Assembly: GCA_021781815.1 (NCBI GenBank) | Contig: JAJXWB010000002.1 | Location: 1-64,000, forward strand | Reading direction: 5' to 3' | From: Pseudomonadota bacterium | GTDB lineage: Bacteria; Pseudomonadota; Alphaproteobacteria; Rhizobiales; Beijerinckiaceae | DNA length: 64,000 nucleotides | Shown here: piece by piece, positions 1 through 9,449 of the stretch | Position numbering within the stretch: the first letter of the stretch is position 1 | How the letters are laid out: each line of letters begins with the position of its first letter | Notes under the pieces: model-generated | The model's database searches: none | Told to the model about the DNA's origin: nothing | The model's input: the letters and a program-made list of their open reading frames with translations, nothing else | Translations under genes and position numbers: made by a program

Positions 1-149
1 TCTCCGTCGGTTACAACAAGGCCGCCTCGCTCGTCGAGCGCATGGAAAACGAGGGCCTCGTCGGACAGGCCAGCCATGCAGGAAAACGCGAAATCCTCGT
101 CGGCGAAGGAATAGATCGCGGCGCGTTTGAGCCGGGTGGTGGTGGATGA
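1..149 (+). CDS. ftsK: DNA translocase FtsK, C-terminal end (partial)
   Basis: Only the last ~48 codons are in the window, read in the frame beginning at base 3 and ending at TGA 147-149. The residues [15 protein letters not shown] and the following [10 protein letters not shown] match the gamma (winged-helix) domain of FtsK/SpoIIIE translocases, which binds KOPS/FtsK-orienting sequences and directs the hexamer to the terminus and XerCD-dif. The preceding motor domain lies outside the window. The next genes are lolA and xth, as in many Rhizobiales, which supports the call. Confidence 0.85.
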   Translation, partial: SVGYNKAASLVERMENEGLVGQASHAGKREILVGEGIDRGAFEPGGGG

Positions 150-222
150 CCGGCGTCATTGGCCTTCAGATAGCCACAGGCGACACATAGCACTGCGCGT
201 GGGAAATACGAGGACTCAAACG

Positions 223-918
223 TTGCGCGAATTCATCCTGATCTTTGGCCTGGCGGGATTGGTGGCTACGGCTGCACAAGGTCAGGCGCCGTCTGGTCCG
301 GCGACGCAAGCTCCGGCCAAACCATCCAGGATTCCCATCGACACGCAATCCAGGTCGGCCCCTGCCGCAGAACCGCTCTCGGCGGAGACCATTATTCAGA
401 AGGCCAACGCCTATCTCAATGGCGCAAATTCTTTCGTTGCGGATTTTGTGCAAACCGGCGCGGACGCCCGCAGATCCGAGGGCAAACTTTATGTTCAACG
501 CCCCGGGCGAATGCGCTTCGAGTATGCTGCGCCCGCAACGCTTGAGATCGTCGCCGACGGCACGTCGGTCGCAATTCACGACCGCAAGCTCGCGACGCAG
601 GACATGTACTTCCTCTCGCAGACGCCGCTCAAATTTCTGCTTAAAGACAAGATCGATTTGCGAAAGGATGTCCGGATACTGGACGTTACGTCGGATAAAA
701 AGAACGCGGTGATTTCGGTCGAGGACAAGGCGACCTTTGGCGGCACTTCTCTGATCAAGCTGATCTTTGATCCAAGGACGTTCGTCCTGAAGCAATGGCA
801 GGTTACGGACCCGCAAGGATACGAGACCCTCGTATCGCTCTTCAACATCAACGTCGATCAGACTCCGGATCCCTCCCTTTTCAGGATCGACACCGACCGC
901 CTTCTCAACGCTAACTGA
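223..918 (+). CDS. lolA: Outer-membrane lipoprotein carrier protein LolA
   Basis: Periplasmic chaperone that carries lipoproteins from LolCDE to the outer membrane. I choose TTG at 223: it follows AGGA at 211-214 with 8-nt spacing and gives a hydrophobic signal sequence (REFILIFGLAGLVATAAQGQA). Longer in-frame starts (127, 199) would put a charged tail before the signal. The mature part has the LolA fold signature: an ANSFVADFVQT-like first strand, then RPGRMRFEYAAP, and a C-terminal segment with QWQVTDPQGYETLVSLFNI. It is about 231 aa, with a Pro/Ala-rich linker after the signal. It lies between ftsK and xth. Confidence 0.9.
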   Translation: MREFILIFGLAGLVATAAQGQAPSGPATQAPAKPSRIPIDTQSRSAPAAEPLSAETIIQKANAYLNGANSFVADFVQTGADARRSEGKLYVQRPGRMRFEYAAPATLEIVADGTSVAIHDRKLATQDMYFLSQTPLKFLLKDKIDLRKDVRILDVTSDKKNAVISVEDKATFGGTSLIKLIFDPRTFVLKQWQVTDPQGYETLVSLFNINVDQTPDPSLFRIDTDRLLNAN

Positions 919-998
919 CACATCGTCCTTGTGAGAGCCTTGTGGATGGCCGCCATCCGCCGCTTGCGGATCTGAACCCGGCATGTTCAGTCAGGGAC

Positions 999-1814
999 AT
1001 GGCCGACGACGTCTGCAAACTGGCGACCTGGAACATCAATTCGGTGCGACTGCGCATGCCGCTGGTCGCAAGATATCTTCGCGAACAGCAACCAGACGTC
1101 CTATGTTTGCAAGAAACGAAATGCCGGGACAGCGAATTCCCCTATTCTTCCTTTCTGGAACTTGGCTACGGGCATATCGAGGTCCACGGTCAGAAGGGTT
1201 ATCATGGCGTCGCCATCGTATCGCGGCGGCCCTTGACGGACAGCCGCCGGCGCGACTTCTGCGCGAAGGGAGATGCGCGCCACGTCGCCGTCACGCTGCA
1301 GGTGGGCGAGCGGACCATCGAACTTCACAATCTTTATGTGCCGGCTGGCGGCGATGAACCGGATCCCACGATCAATCCGAAATTTGCGCACAAGCTTCAG
1401 TTTTTCGATGAATTGGCTGAGTGGGCGAAAATTGAAGAGACAAGCTCGCGCGATACGGTTCTCGTTGGCGATATCAATGTCGCCCCCCTCGAGACCGACG
1501 TCTGGAATCACAAGGCCCTGCTGAATGTCGTAAGCCATACGCCGATAGAGGTGGAGAAGCTGCAAGCTGCAATGAAAGCTGGCCGCTGGATTGACGCCAT
1601 GCGCAAATTCATCCCCGCCGATCAGCGGCTCTACAGTTGGTGGAGCTATCGTTCGCCCGATTGGAAAACTGCTGACAAGGGTCGTCGCCTCGACCATATC
1701 TGGATAAGTCCGCGGCTGAACGACTCGGTGTCTGATCTCGTCCTTTGCAAGGAAGCGCGCGGCTGGGAACGGCCGTCGGACCATATTCCGGTGGCGGTGA
1801 AAATTACCGGCTGA
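999..1814 (+). CDS. xth: Exodeoxyribonuclease III (AP endonuclease)
   Basis: Member of the exonuclease/endonuclease/phosphatase family that cleaves at abasic sites and trims 3' ends in base excision repair. The start ATG 999 gives MADDVCKLATWNINSVR, the family N-terminus; an in-frame start at 942 would add an unconserved 19-residue extension. Key motifs are visible: WNINSVR (Asn metal/phosphate contact), LCLQETK (metal-binding Glu), NLYVPAGG, GDINVAP (Asp/Asn pair) and the C-terminal SDHIPV with the catalytic Asp-His. Length about 271 aa, typical of the ExoIII group. It converges with the cNMP-binding gene 6 bp downstream. Confidence 0.93.
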   Translation: MADDVCKLATWNINSVRLRMPLVARYLREQQPDVLCLQETKCRDSEFPYSSFLELGYGHIEVHGQKGYHGVAIVSRRPLTDSRRRDFCAKGDARHVAVTLQVGERTIELHNLYVPAGGDEPDPTINPKFAHKLQFFDELAEWAKIEETSSRDTVLVGDINVAPLETDVWNHKALLNVVSHTPIEVEKLQAAMKAGRWIDAMRKFIPADQRLYSWWSYRSPDWKTADKGRRLDHIWISPRLNDSVSDLVLCKEARGWERPSDHIPVAVKITG

Positions 1815-1820
1815 GGGATG

Positions 1821-2267
1821 TCAGACGGAGGCGAGCGGCTGCAGTTCGCGCGAAATGCCTTTCAGCCGGTCGAGCAACGCCAGTCGGACTTTCTGCGCAC
1901 TCTCGGGGTATTCGGCTAAAACACGATGAAAAACCGCGCGCGAAATCCGAAGGATGGTGGACGGCTCCCGTGCGACGATCGAGCCGACGAAATCCGTCTG
2001 GGCGATCATCGACAATTCACCGACCAACGCCGGCGCGCGCACAATTTGCGCCGCGTTTCCGATCTGGTCAGGGTTGTCGAAAATCGCAAGCGAGCCCTTG
2101 ATTAGAAGATTCCCGCCATCCAGCGAACCTGGTGCGCGCGCCAGAATGTCGCCCGCGCGCAGGAGTTTGGTTTCGGCCGAAAAGGCCAGTAGTCGGACCG
2201 CGTCCTTTTCCAGAAGCCGAAACAGCGGAATTTCTGTGAACAGATGGATATCGTCGTTGAGTGCCAT
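1821..2267 (-). CDS. Small cyclic-nucleotide-binding-domain protein
   Basis: A 148-residue protein made almost entirely of one cNMP-binding/Crp-like beta-roll: F-EIPLFRLLEKDAVRLLAF at the start, RAGDIL, GNLLIKGSLAIF, then a VGELSMI segment resembling the phosphate-binding cassette (usually GExxL). No helix-turn-helix follows, so it is unlikely to bind DNA itself. The classic Arg-Ser/Thr pair of the cAMP cassette is not obvious (IAQTDFVGSIVA), so ligand identity is unknown. It is adjacent to the response regulator on the same strand, 64 bp downstream of it. Proteins of this size in this position are common in Rhizobiales but largely uncharacterised. Confidence 0.75.
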   Translation of the reverse strand: MALNDDIHLFTEIPLFRLLEKDAVRLLAFSAETKLLRAGDILARAPGSLDGGNLLIKGSLAIFDNPDQIGNAAQIVRAPALVGELSMIAQTDFVGSIVAREPSTILRISRAVFHRVLAEYPESAQKVRLALLDRLKGISRELQPLASV

Positions 2268-2331
2268 AGCTTGCCTTATGTGCGCACGCTACTTGAGATT
2301 GCCGTGTCGACAAAACTGAATTTTCGTAGGT

Positions 2332-3018
2332 TCAAGGGACGAGTTTGTAACCGCCGGCGTCTGTCAACAGCAGCGTCGCCCGCACGGGATCGACTTCGAT
2401 TTTCTGGCGCAATCGATAAATGTGCGTTTCGAGTGTGTGGGTTGTGACATTGGCGCTATAGCCCCATACGTCGCGCAGCAGAACCTCCCGCGTAACGATA
2501 TTCGGCGCCGCGCGGTGGAGGAACCGCAGGATTGCCGTTTCCTTTTCAGTCAACCGCAGCTTGCCGCCGCGCGCGCTGGTGAGCTGCTTCAACCGTGGAT
2601 GGAACACGTAAGGTCCAATCACGAATGTCGCATCGTCGCTCTGTTCGAATTGTCGCAACTGGACCCGGATGCGCGCAAGCAGCACGTTGAAACGGAAAGG
2701 TTTGGGCACATAATCGTTAGCGCCCGCCTCCAGCCCAAGGACCGTGTCGGCGTCGGATATTTGTCCTGTCAACATGATGATCGGATTTGCATATCCTTCA
2801 CGTCGCAGCAGCTTGACAGCCTCGCGTCCGTCCATATCCGGCAATCCAACGTCGAGAAGCACGAGATCCGGCGTTTGCACTCGCACTGCCGACAGCGCTT
2901 CTGCCGCGCTGCCCGCCTGGAGAACCTGAAAGTGCTCGTCGAGCACGAGTTGCTCGGCGACGGCGTCGCGCAAATCCTCGTCGTCATCGACCACTAGGAC
3001 TTTGCGGTTCTGCAGCAT
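2332..3018 (-). CDS. OmpR/PhoB-family response regulator
   Basis: Two-component output protein of about 228 aa. The N-terminal receiver shows KVLVVDDDEDLRDA (acidic pocket), LVLLDVGLPDMDG (phospho-acceptor Asp) and YVPKPF (conserved Lys). The C-terminal winged helix shows LTEKETAILRFL, VTREVLLRDVWGY, and THTLETHIYRLRQKIE for DNA recognition. The start ATG 3018 is preceded by GAGGGA about 9 nt upstream; a longer start at 3090 would add an unconserved N-terminus. No histidine kinase is adjacent, so it is an orphan in this window. The L,D-transpeptidase gene is divergent with a ~60-bp gap. Confidence 0.88.
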   Translation of the reverse strand: MLQNRKVLVVDDDEDLRDAVAEQLVLDEHFQVLQAGSAAEALSAVRVQTPDLVLLDVGLPDMDGREAVKLLRREGYANPIIMLTGQISDADTVLGLEAGANDYVPKPFRFNVLLARIRVQLRQFEQSDDATFVIGPYVFHPRLKQLTSARGGKLRLTEKETAILRFLHRAAPNIVTREVLLRDVWGYSANVTTHTLETHIYRLRQKIEVDPVRATLLLTDAGGYKLVP

Positions 3019-3077
3019 TGATCTAGTCCCTCGGAGGTCAAACTCCACAATCGGTGCGCGAAAGTTAGGCCGGCCAA

Positions 3078-3644
3078 ATGAAGGCGTCAAAACACGAAAT
3101 TGTCAGGCCCAAGCGAGCGCTTGTCCTGCGGGTTCGACTTGGTCCTCGCCTCGGCGACAGCGGGCAGAGGCTAGCTTATCTGTCAGCCGGCGCGTGGCAA
3201 GTTCGTTGCGCGGTGGGACGATCAGGCTTCACTCGGCGAAAAGTGGAGGGAGATGGCGCGACGCCGATCGGCCGGTTCATTATCATGGGCTGGCTGTTCA
3301 AGCCGATCATCCGACCATTCCCGCGCCACGCCTGCCCATGGCGTACGATTCGACGCGACAGCGGGTGGTGCGACGATCCAAGATGCGGCGCATACAATCG
3401 CCCGGTCCGGTTGCCTTTCTCGCACAGTCATGAATTACTCTGGCGATCGGACGGAAAATACGATATCGTAGGTATTCTCGACCACAACGTTCATGCGCGC
3501 AAGATGAACGCGGGCAGCGCCATATTCTTTCATCTCTGTGACGCGGAATTCGACTCGACGGCCGGTTGTGTGGCGATCGAACCGTCGGCGATGCGCAAGC
3601 TCATTCCGATGTTGCCGCGCCGGGTTATAATTGCGATCCATTAG
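3078..3644 (+). CDS. L,D-transpeptidase (YkuD-domain) family protein
   Basis: About 188 aa with the YkuD catalytic region: GDGATPIGRF in the first half, then GSAIFFHLCDAEFDSTAGCVAI, whose His and SxxGC cysteine correspond to the catalytic His/Cys of L,D-transpeptidases (usual form H-x14-17-SHGC). The expected activity is 3-3 crosslinking of peptidoglycan or protein attachment to it. No signal peptide or membrane segment is visible at the N-terminus (MKASKHEIVRPKRALVLRVR), so export is unexplained, as in other short members of this family. Its 3' end overlaps the convergent yggS stop by 4 bp. Confidence 0.82.
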   Translation: MKASKHEIVRPKRALVLRVRLGPRLGDSGQRLAYLSAGAWQVRCAVGRSGFTRRKVEGDGATPIGRFIIMGWLFKPIIRPFPRHACPWRTIRRDSGWCDDPRCGAYNRPVRLPFSHSHELLWRSDGKYDIVGILDHNVHARKMNAGSAIFFHLCDAEFDSTAGCVAIEPSAMRKLIPMLPRRVIIAIH

Positions 3645-4312
3645 CGCACGCCGAATATTGCTGATCCAATTCGCACTTCCGTCGCGCCCAACTGGATCGC
3701 CAACTCGAAGTCCGAGGTCATGCCCATCGACAGGCGCTTGAGCCCATTTCTCGCGGCGAGCTTCGCTAACAGTGCGAAATAGGGCGAGGCAAGCTGATGG
3801 GCTGGCGGAATGCACATCAAGCCTTCGATGTTCAGCTCAAGGCTCTCCCGGCAATAGCGAATGAATTCGTCCGCAGCCTCGGGCAGGACGCCAGCTTTTT
3901 GCGGTTCCTCGCCGATATTGACCTGGACATAGACTCGCGGCGTCTTTCCCGACCGCGCCATTTCCTTTGCCAATTCGGCCGCAAGTTTCGGACGATCAAC
4001 GCTCTCGATGGCGTCAAACAGCCGAACAGCATCCCGTACTTTGTTTGTCTGAAGGGGGCCGATCAGGCGGAGGCAAAATTCCGGGTGTGCGCGTCGGAGG
4101 GCTGGCCACTTTTCTGCAGCTTCCTGAACGCGATTTTCGCCGAAATCCTGACACCCCGCCGCTATGATCGTCGCTATTCGTTCCGCGGGCACTGTCTTCG
4201 TGACGCAGACGAGCCGAACATCTTCGGCGCTTCGGCCGCATTCTCGCGCCGCCCGGGCGATGCGGCGCTGGACAGCCGCCAAGCGGTCGAGATCAGTTTC
4301 TATTTCCGACAT
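3641..4312 (-). CDS. yggS: PLP homeostasis protein YggS/PROSC
   Basis: YggS/YBL036C family single-domain alanine-racemase-like barrel that binds pyridoxal phosphate and maintains PLP homeostasis, without known catalytic turnover. Motifs: LVCVTKTVP (PLP Lys), FGENRVQE, LRLIGPLQTNK (usually IGxLQxNK), VNIGEEPQKAGV, GLMCIPP, LSMGMTSDFELAIQLGATEVRIGSAIFG. The start ATG 4312 is supported by GAGGAG about 6 nt upstream; length 223 aa. It is divergent from leuS. Confidence 0.92.
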   Translation of the reverse strand: MSEIETDLDRLAAVQRRIARAARECGRSAEDVRLVCVTKTVPAERIATIIAAGCQDFGENRVQEAAEKWPALRRAHPEFCLRLIGPLQTNKVRDAVRLFDAIESVDRPKLAAELAKEMARSGKTPRVYVQVNIGEEPQKAGVLPEAADEFIRYCRESLELNIEGLMCIPPAHQLASPYFALLAKLAARNGLKRLSMGMTSDFELAIQLGATEVRIGSAIFGVR

Positions 4313-4450
4313 GACAACTCCTCGAATTGGGCTGCAACGATCGCCGTCCATCCCCCGAATCGACCGAAAGGGCTCGTTGGGACATGTTGACCGGCGATGG
4401 GAAATCGGGCTCATTGCGGCCATCTTATCCACCGGAAAACCAAACGTCAT

Positions 4451-7081
4451 ATGCGACCTGATCGGTACAATGCGCGCGAATCCGAGCTCAAATGGCAGCG
4501 GATCTGGGAAGAGCGGAAAATCTTCGAATCCCGCAACGATGATATTCGCCCGAAATATTACGTGCTGGAGATGTTCCCCTACCCTTCTGGTCGGATCCAC
4601 ATGGGTCATGTCCGCAATTACGCCATGGGCGATGTCGTCGCGCGGTACATGCGCGCGCGCGGGTATAATGTCCTGCATCCGATGGGGTGGGACGCCTTCG
4701 GCATGCCAGCCGAAAATGCGGCGATGCAGAGCGGCGCCCACCCGGCGGCCTGGACTTATGCCAACATCGACACGATGAGGCGTCAGCTTAAGTCGATGGG
4801 ACTTTCGCTCGACTGGTCGCGCGAAATTGCGACCTGCGATCCGAAATATTACAAGCACCAGCAGCGTATATTCTTGGATTTCATGCGCGCGGGCTTGGTG
4901 GACCGCAAAACGGCGAAGGTTAACTGGGATCCTGTGGACCACACCGTGCTCGCCAACGAGCAGGTCATCGACGGGAGGGGATGGCGTTCCGGCGCTCTGG
5001 TGGAGCAACGCGATCTCACTCAATGGTTCTTCAAGATCACGAACTACGCTGAAGATTTGCTTCAAGGTCTGGAAGGGCTCGACCGGTGGCCTGAGAAGGT
5101 GCGCCTGATGCAGCGCAACTGGATCGGTCGCTCACAAGGTCTGAAGATTAAGTTTGCTATCAATGATGATCCGAGATTGGCGGCCGAATCGGAAATAGAA
5201 GTTTTCACGACCCGCCCCGACACCATTTTCGGAGCTTCGTTCCTTGGGTTAGCCTCTGAACACCCAATCATTCGTATCCTCGAAGGCTCCAATCCGGAGT
5301 TGCGGGCCTTCGTAGAGGAATGCAAACGCATGGGAACCTCGGCGGCGACTCTTGAAACCGCTGAAAAGAAGGGGGTGGACACGGGGTTGAGAGTCACTCA
5401 TCCCTTCGACGCAAATATTTTGCTGCCAGTCTATGCGACCAATTTTGTGCTGATGGATTACGGCGCGGGAGCGATTTTCGGTTGTCCCGCACACGACCAG
5501 CGCGATCTGGACTTCGCCAACAAATACCATCTGTCCAAGACCCCCGTCGTTTGTCCGCTGGGCAGCGATCCATCCACGTTCCGCATCGACGACGAGGCCT
5601 TTGTCGGCGACGGGGTGCTCGTAAACTCGCGCTTCCTCAACGGCCTGAGCATCGAGGCGGCCAGCGAGACCGTCTCGGCCATGCTGGAGTCTCGAGATCT
5701 GTTCGGCCGGCCGCAGGGACAAAGGCAAATCAATTTCAAGCTGCGCGATTGGGGAATTTCGAGGCAGCGCTATTGGGGGTGTCCGATTCCGGTCGTCCAT
5801 TGCGACGTCTGCGGCGTCGTCCCAGTCCCCGAGAGCGACCTGCCCGTTGTGCTGCCGGAAGACGTGGACTTCAAAACTCCCGGCAATCCGCTGGACCAGC
5901 ATCCGACCTGGAAGCAGGCGCATTGTCCGAAGTGCGGAGGAAACGCGCGACGTGAAACGGATACGATGGACACGTTCGTCGATTCGTCATGGTATTTTGC
6001 ACGCTTTACTGATCCTTGGAACGAACAGGAGCCGACCGATATCAAGGCCATCACAAAATGGCTGCCAGTAGATCAGTATATCGGTGGTATTGAGCACGCA
6101 ATCCTTCACCTTCTCTACTCACGTTTTTTTACGCGAGGATTGAAAGCGACCGGGCATGCCGATCTTGATGAACCGTTCAAGGGCCTGTTCACGCAGGGCA
6201 TGGTCGTTCACGAGACCTATCGCAAAAAGGACGGATCCTGGTTGTCGCCGAGCGAAGTCAGAATCATCGCCGGAGCGGGAGGACGACAGGCGCGCACGCT
6301 GGAGGACGACGCCGAAGTCGAAATCGGCGCAATCGAGAAGATGTCGAAGTCGCGGCGCAACACCGTCGATCCCGATGAGATCATCGGGACCTTCGGCGCT
6401 GACGCAGCGCGCTGGTTCATGCTGTCCGATTCCCCGCCGGAAGGCGATGTGATTTGGTCTGACGAGGGGGTGCAAGGCGTCGCGCGCTTCATGCAACGGG
6501 TTTGGCGACTTGTTGGAGAGCTCAAGAACGGCGCTGAACCCATTGTATTGGGCGCGCCGCAGGCATTTTCCGAGACAGCGCTCTCGATACGTAAGGCCGT
6601 TCATGGCGCTCTGGCCAAGGTCGAGGACGACATCGGAAGACTCCGCTTCAACCGTTGCATTGCGCATGCCAACGAGCTGGTGAACCGTCTCGGACAGATC
6701 ATCGGATCGATCGAATCCCCTAATATTTCGGATGACATGCGGTATGCTTGTCACGAGGCGGCGGAATGCCTCGCCCTATTGATCTCTCCCATGATGCCGC
6801 ATCTTGCAGAGGAATGTTGGGCCGACATTGGCCATTCCGATCTGGTGGCTTTGGCGCCTTGGCCGCTCGCGGATCGGTTATTGATCCAGGAAGATATGCT
6901 GACGCTGCCGGTTCAGATAAATGGTAAGAAACGCGCTGACGTGGTGGCGCCGCGTGAGGCTGATGAGGAATCGGTCATCTCGCTCGTCCTTGCGAACGAT
7001 TCGGTTCAGCGCGCGATCGAAGGCCGCCCGGTAAAGCGTATTGTGGTTGTTCGCGGAAGGATTGTGAATGTCGTGGTCTAG
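4451..7081 (+). CDS. leuS: Leucyl-tRNA synthetase
   Basis: Class I aminoacyl-tRNA synthetase charging tRNA-Leu. The start ATG 4451 gives [16 protein letters not shown], the usual bacterial LeuRS N-terminus; an upstream ATG at 4397 is in frame but adds an unconserved leader. The HIGH-equivalent is in [11 protein letters not shown] (residues ~44-53). The CP1 editing domain follows, with the threonine-rich [12 protein letters not shown] and [19 protein letters not shown]. The KMSKS loop is at ~630-634. About 876 aa, full length. Its end overlaps lptE by 14 bp, forming leuS-lptE-holA. Confidence 0.96.
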   Translation: MRPDRYNARESELKWQRIWEERKIFESRNDDIRPKYYVLEMFPYPSGRIHMGHVRNYAMGDVVARYMRARGYNVLHPMGWDAFGMPAENAAMQSGAHPAAWTYANIDTMRRQLKSMGLSLDWSREIATCDPKYYKHQQRIFLDFMRAGLVDRKTAKVNWDPVDHTVLANEQVIDGRGWRSGALVEQRDLTQWFFKITNYAEDLLQGLEGLDRWPEKVRLMQRNWIGRSQGLKIKFAINDDPRLAAESEIEVFTTRPDTIFGASFLGLASEHPIIRILEGSNPELRAFVEECKRMGTSAATLETAEKKGVDTGLRVTHPFDANILLPVYATNFVLMDYGAGAIFGCPAHDQRDLDFANKYHLSKTPVVCPLGSDPSTFRIDDEAFVGDGVLVNSRFLNGLSIEAASETVSAMLESRDLFGRPQGQRQINFKLRDWGISRQRYWGCPIPVVHCDVCGVVPVPESDLPVVLPEDVDFKTPGNPLDQHPTWKQAHCPKCGGNARRETDTMDTFVDSSWYFARFTDPWNEQEPTDIKAITKWLPVDQYIGGIEHAILHLLYSRFFTRGLKATGHADLDEPFKGLFTQGMVVHETYRKKDGSWLSPSEVRIIAGAGGRQARTLEDDAEVEIGAIEKMSKSRRNTVDPDEIIGTFGADAARWFMLSDSPPEGDVIWSDEGVQGVARFMQRVWRLVGELKNGAEPIVLGAPQAFSETALSIRKAVHGALAKVEDDIGRLRFNRCIAHANELVNRLGQIIGSIESPNISDDMRYACHEAAECLALLISPMMPHLAEECWADIGHSDLVALAPWPLADRLLIQEDMLTLPVQINGKKRADVVAPREADEESVISLVLANDSVQRAIEGRPVKRIVVVRGRIVNVVV

Positions 7082-7592
7082 AGCTTTTCGCGCGTTCGCT
7101 CTTCGCGGCGGTTTGATCACTTTCGGCGCGGCGCTCGCGGGGTGCGTGCAACCGCTGTACACAGCGCTCGGCCCGGGCGTGCTTGAGAAGGAAATGCAGT
7201 CGATCAAGATAGAGCCAATCCCGGATCGGTTCGGCCATTATCTCGAAAAGGAGCTGCTTTTCGCTTTTAACGGAACTGGATCCGAAGTGGCGCCTAAATA
7301 CCGTCTGGTGGTGACGGTGAAACAGCGAGTGCAGGCGCCCACCGTTGATACTGTTACATCACGCGCTACCTCGGCGACGGTGATCGCCGACGCGGAATAC
7401 CGGCTTTTTGATATGAGCCGGTCGGAGCCGGTTGCCAGAGGCGTCGCTTTCAGCGTCGCAAGTTATGATCGGTTCAGCCAGCGTATATCGAACGTTCAGG
7501 CGGCGAGAGACGCCGAGGTGCGTGATGCACGGACAATTGCCGAACAAATTCGTGTTCAGATTTCTGCCAGGCTAGCCGCTCGCAGCTTATGA
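7068..7592 (+). CDS. lptE: LPS-assembly lipoprotein LptE
   Basis: Outer-membrane lipoprotein partner of LptD in lipopolysaccharide insertion. The N-terminus has a signal region ending in a lipobox-like LAGC ([12 protein letters not shown]), so Cys ~26 should be lipidated. The rest (about 174 aa) fits the LptE fold: [24 protein letters not shown], then beta strands [10 protein letters not shown], and a final helix [16 protein letters not shown]. Sequence conservation in this family is low; the position between leuS and holA, overlapping both, is the strongest support. Confidence 0.85.
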   Translation: MSWSRAFRAFALRGGLITFGAALAGCVQPLYTALGPGVLEKEMQSIKIEPIPDRFGHYLEKELLFAFNGTGSEVAPKYRLVVTVKQRVQAPTVDTVTSRATSATVIADAEYRLFDMSRSEPVARGVAFSVASYDRFSQRISNVQAARDAEVRDARTIAEQIRVQISARLAARSL

Positions 7593-8557
7593 CAAGCATT
7601 TCTGCAAGAGGGCTGCGGCAATGGCTGTTAGATCACAGAGACCTTGCTTTCGTTTGCATACTGACAGGCGATAATGAAGAGCTCAAGGCGGATCTGTTCA
7701 GGGATACATGCGATGTATTGGATATCTCTGTAACCGATCCATTTCGTTTTGTACGTCTGAATGGCGAGACACTGGAATCCGACCCTAGTCGCCTAGTCGA
7801 TGAACTGAGCGCGATATCAATGTTCGGCGGTTCGCGGCTGATTCAAATCAAGACCTCCGCGCATCAGAGCGAGCGAGCGATTCGGCAGGCGTTAGCAACC
7901 CCTAGGGGAAACTGGTTCCTGTTGGTTGATTCTCAGGATCTTGGCGACGCGGACTGGGTTTCGGGGCTGCATGCGGAAAAGGGTCTCGCTGTCGTGGCCT
8001 GCGGGGCGGAGGGTTCCGGCAACTTCCATAACTTTGTCGCTGGCGAGTTAACGCGCGCCGGCTTGACATTCGATCGAGCCGCAATTGAAAACCTGATCGC
8101 CTTGACCGGGGAGGACCGAGCATCGGTTCGCGGCGAAATCATCAAATTTGTCGCGCTCCTTGGATCCGGCGGGCATCTGGACGCGGTTACTGTCCGGGAC
8201 GTGGTCGCGGACGCATCATCCACGTTGGCGGAAGAAGTCGCCGCTGCAGCTTTTGCCGGCGATTGCGGTGCTTTGGCGCGGTTACTCGACCGGATTGCTG
8301 TAACCGGCTCTGATCCAGGTCAGGCTCTTGGCGCGGCGCATCGACACGCACTCAATCTTAGCAAAGCCAGCAACAAACAATGGAACGCTCGCAGGGATCC
8401 TCATGCGCCTGCATGGAGCGCGGCAGACATCAGATCTTTGGCGAGAGCCCTCGGCGCGTCGATTTTGCAATGCCGGAGCTACAGCCCCGATGCGGCATTG
8501 ATCGCCGAACGGACGCTTCTCGCTCTTGGGCAATCCGCGCGATTGAAAAAGCGGTGA
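7589..8557 (+). CDS. holA: DNA polymerase III subunit delta
   Basis: Clamp-loader delta subunit that opens the beta sliding clamp. About 322 aa with HolA features: an early VCILTGDNEELKADL segment, PFRFVRLNGETLESDPSRLVDEL, SMFGGSRLIQIK (the SLFGxxRxVxI motif that carries the clamp-contacting residues), LTGEDRASVRGEIIKFVALL, and a C-terminal helical collar domain. It overlaps lptE by 4 bp (ATGA), indicating translational coupling. It converges with parB, 3 bp away. Confidence 0.92.
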   Translation: MTSISARGLRQWLLDHRDLAFVCILTGDNEELKADLFRDTCDVLDISVTDPFRFVRLNGETLESDPSRLVDELSAISMFGGSRLIQIKTSAHQSERAIRQALATPRGNWFLLVDSQDLGDADWVSGLHAEKGLAVVACGAEGSGNFHNFVAGELTRAGLTFDRAAIENLIALTGEDRASVRGEIIKFVALLGSGGHLDAVTVRDVVADASSTLAEEVAAAAFAGDCGALARLLDRIAVTGSDPGQALGAAHRHALNLSKASNKQWNARRDPHAPAWSAADIRSLARALGASILQCRSYSPDAALIAERTLLALGQSARLKKR

Positions 8558-8560
8558 GGA

Positions 8561-9433
8561 TCAGGTTTCTAGACGCGCGCACAGAGCATCTAGCTGCTCA
8601 AGGGTGCGATAGCGAATTATCAACTCTCCAGCCTCTCCCTTGCCGCGAAGCGAGACGGTGAGACCGAGCGCGTCGCTTAGTCGTTTTTCGAGCGCCCTAA
8701 CATTTGCATCGGGTTTGACGACCTCAGATCTCCCGTTCCGGGGCGCCCGAATTTGCGCTTGCTCTTGAGCCAACTTTTCGACGTCGCGGACCGTCAGCCC
8801 CTTTTCGACGATCGCAGCGGCTACCGAGTCCGGCTCAGTCACTGAAAGGAGGGCGCGCGCGTGGCCCGCGCTGATTTGTCCTTCCGACAGATACTTCCTG
8901 GTCTTCTCCGGCAATTTTACCAGCCGCGTCATGTTCGCGACATGGCTTCTGCTCTTGCCAATCGATTTTGCTATATCGGCATGGGTATAGCCATAGTCCG
9001 AGACGAGACGCTCATAGCCGCTTGCCTCTTCCAGCGGATTCAGGTCCGTGCGCTGGACATTCTCGATAATGGCGAGCTCGAGCGCCTGCTGATCGTTTGC
9101 GGAGACGACGACGATCGGAACTTCGTGCAGGCCAGCCTTCTGTGCAGCGCGCCAGCGCCGCTCGCCTGCGATGATTTCATACATATCCATAGCGTCCGGA
9201 AGTACACGAACGACAATCGCCTGCAGCAGTCCCTTTTCGCGGACGGAATTCGTGAGATCTTCAAGATCAGCCTCCCCAAACTCCCGTCGGGGATTTTGGG
9301 GATTTGGGCGCAGGAATTCAACAGGCGCGCGGCGCTGTTGATTCCTCGATTGAGCGCCGATTTCGGTCTCGTCCTGAGCAGAACCGATCAATGCGGCAAG
9401 CCCGCGCCCCAAGCGCCTCGGCTCTTCAGCCAT
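8561..9433 (-). CDS. parB: Chromosome-partitioning protein ParB
   Basis: CTPase that loads at parS and spreads as a sliding clamp to segregate the origin. About 290 aa: an N-terminal RRLGRGLAALIG (ParA-contacting region), the CTP-binding GERRWRA at ~90-96, ENVQRTDLNPLEEASGY, a helix-turn-helix around THADIAKSIGKSRSHVANMTRL, and a C-terminal dimerisation domain with SLRGKGEAGELIIRY. It lies 16 bp downstream of parA on the same strand. Two parS-type palindromes lie within 4.5 kb (12756-12771, 10536-10551). Confidence 0.96.
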   Translation of the reverse strand: MAEEPRRLGRGLAALIGSAQDETEIGAQSRNQQRRAPVEFLRPNPQNPRREFGEADLEDLTNSVREKGLLQAIVVRVLPDAMDMYEIIAGERRWRAAQKAGLHEVPIVVVSANDQQALELAIIENVQRTDLNPLEEASGYERLVSDYGYTHADIAKSIGKSRSHVANMTRLVKLPEKTRKYLSEGQISAGHARALLSVTEPDSVAAAIVEKGLTVRDVEKLAQEQAQIRAPRNGRSEVVKPDANVRALEKRLSDALGLTVSLRGKGEAGELIIRYRTLEQLDALCARLET

Positions 9434-9449
9434 CGTCCACCTCTAAAAA

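Noticed and set aside
3813-5065. Extension of yggS far upstream to 5065
   Set aside because: Runs antisense over leuS; conserved YggS sequence begins only at 4312 with a good ribosome site.
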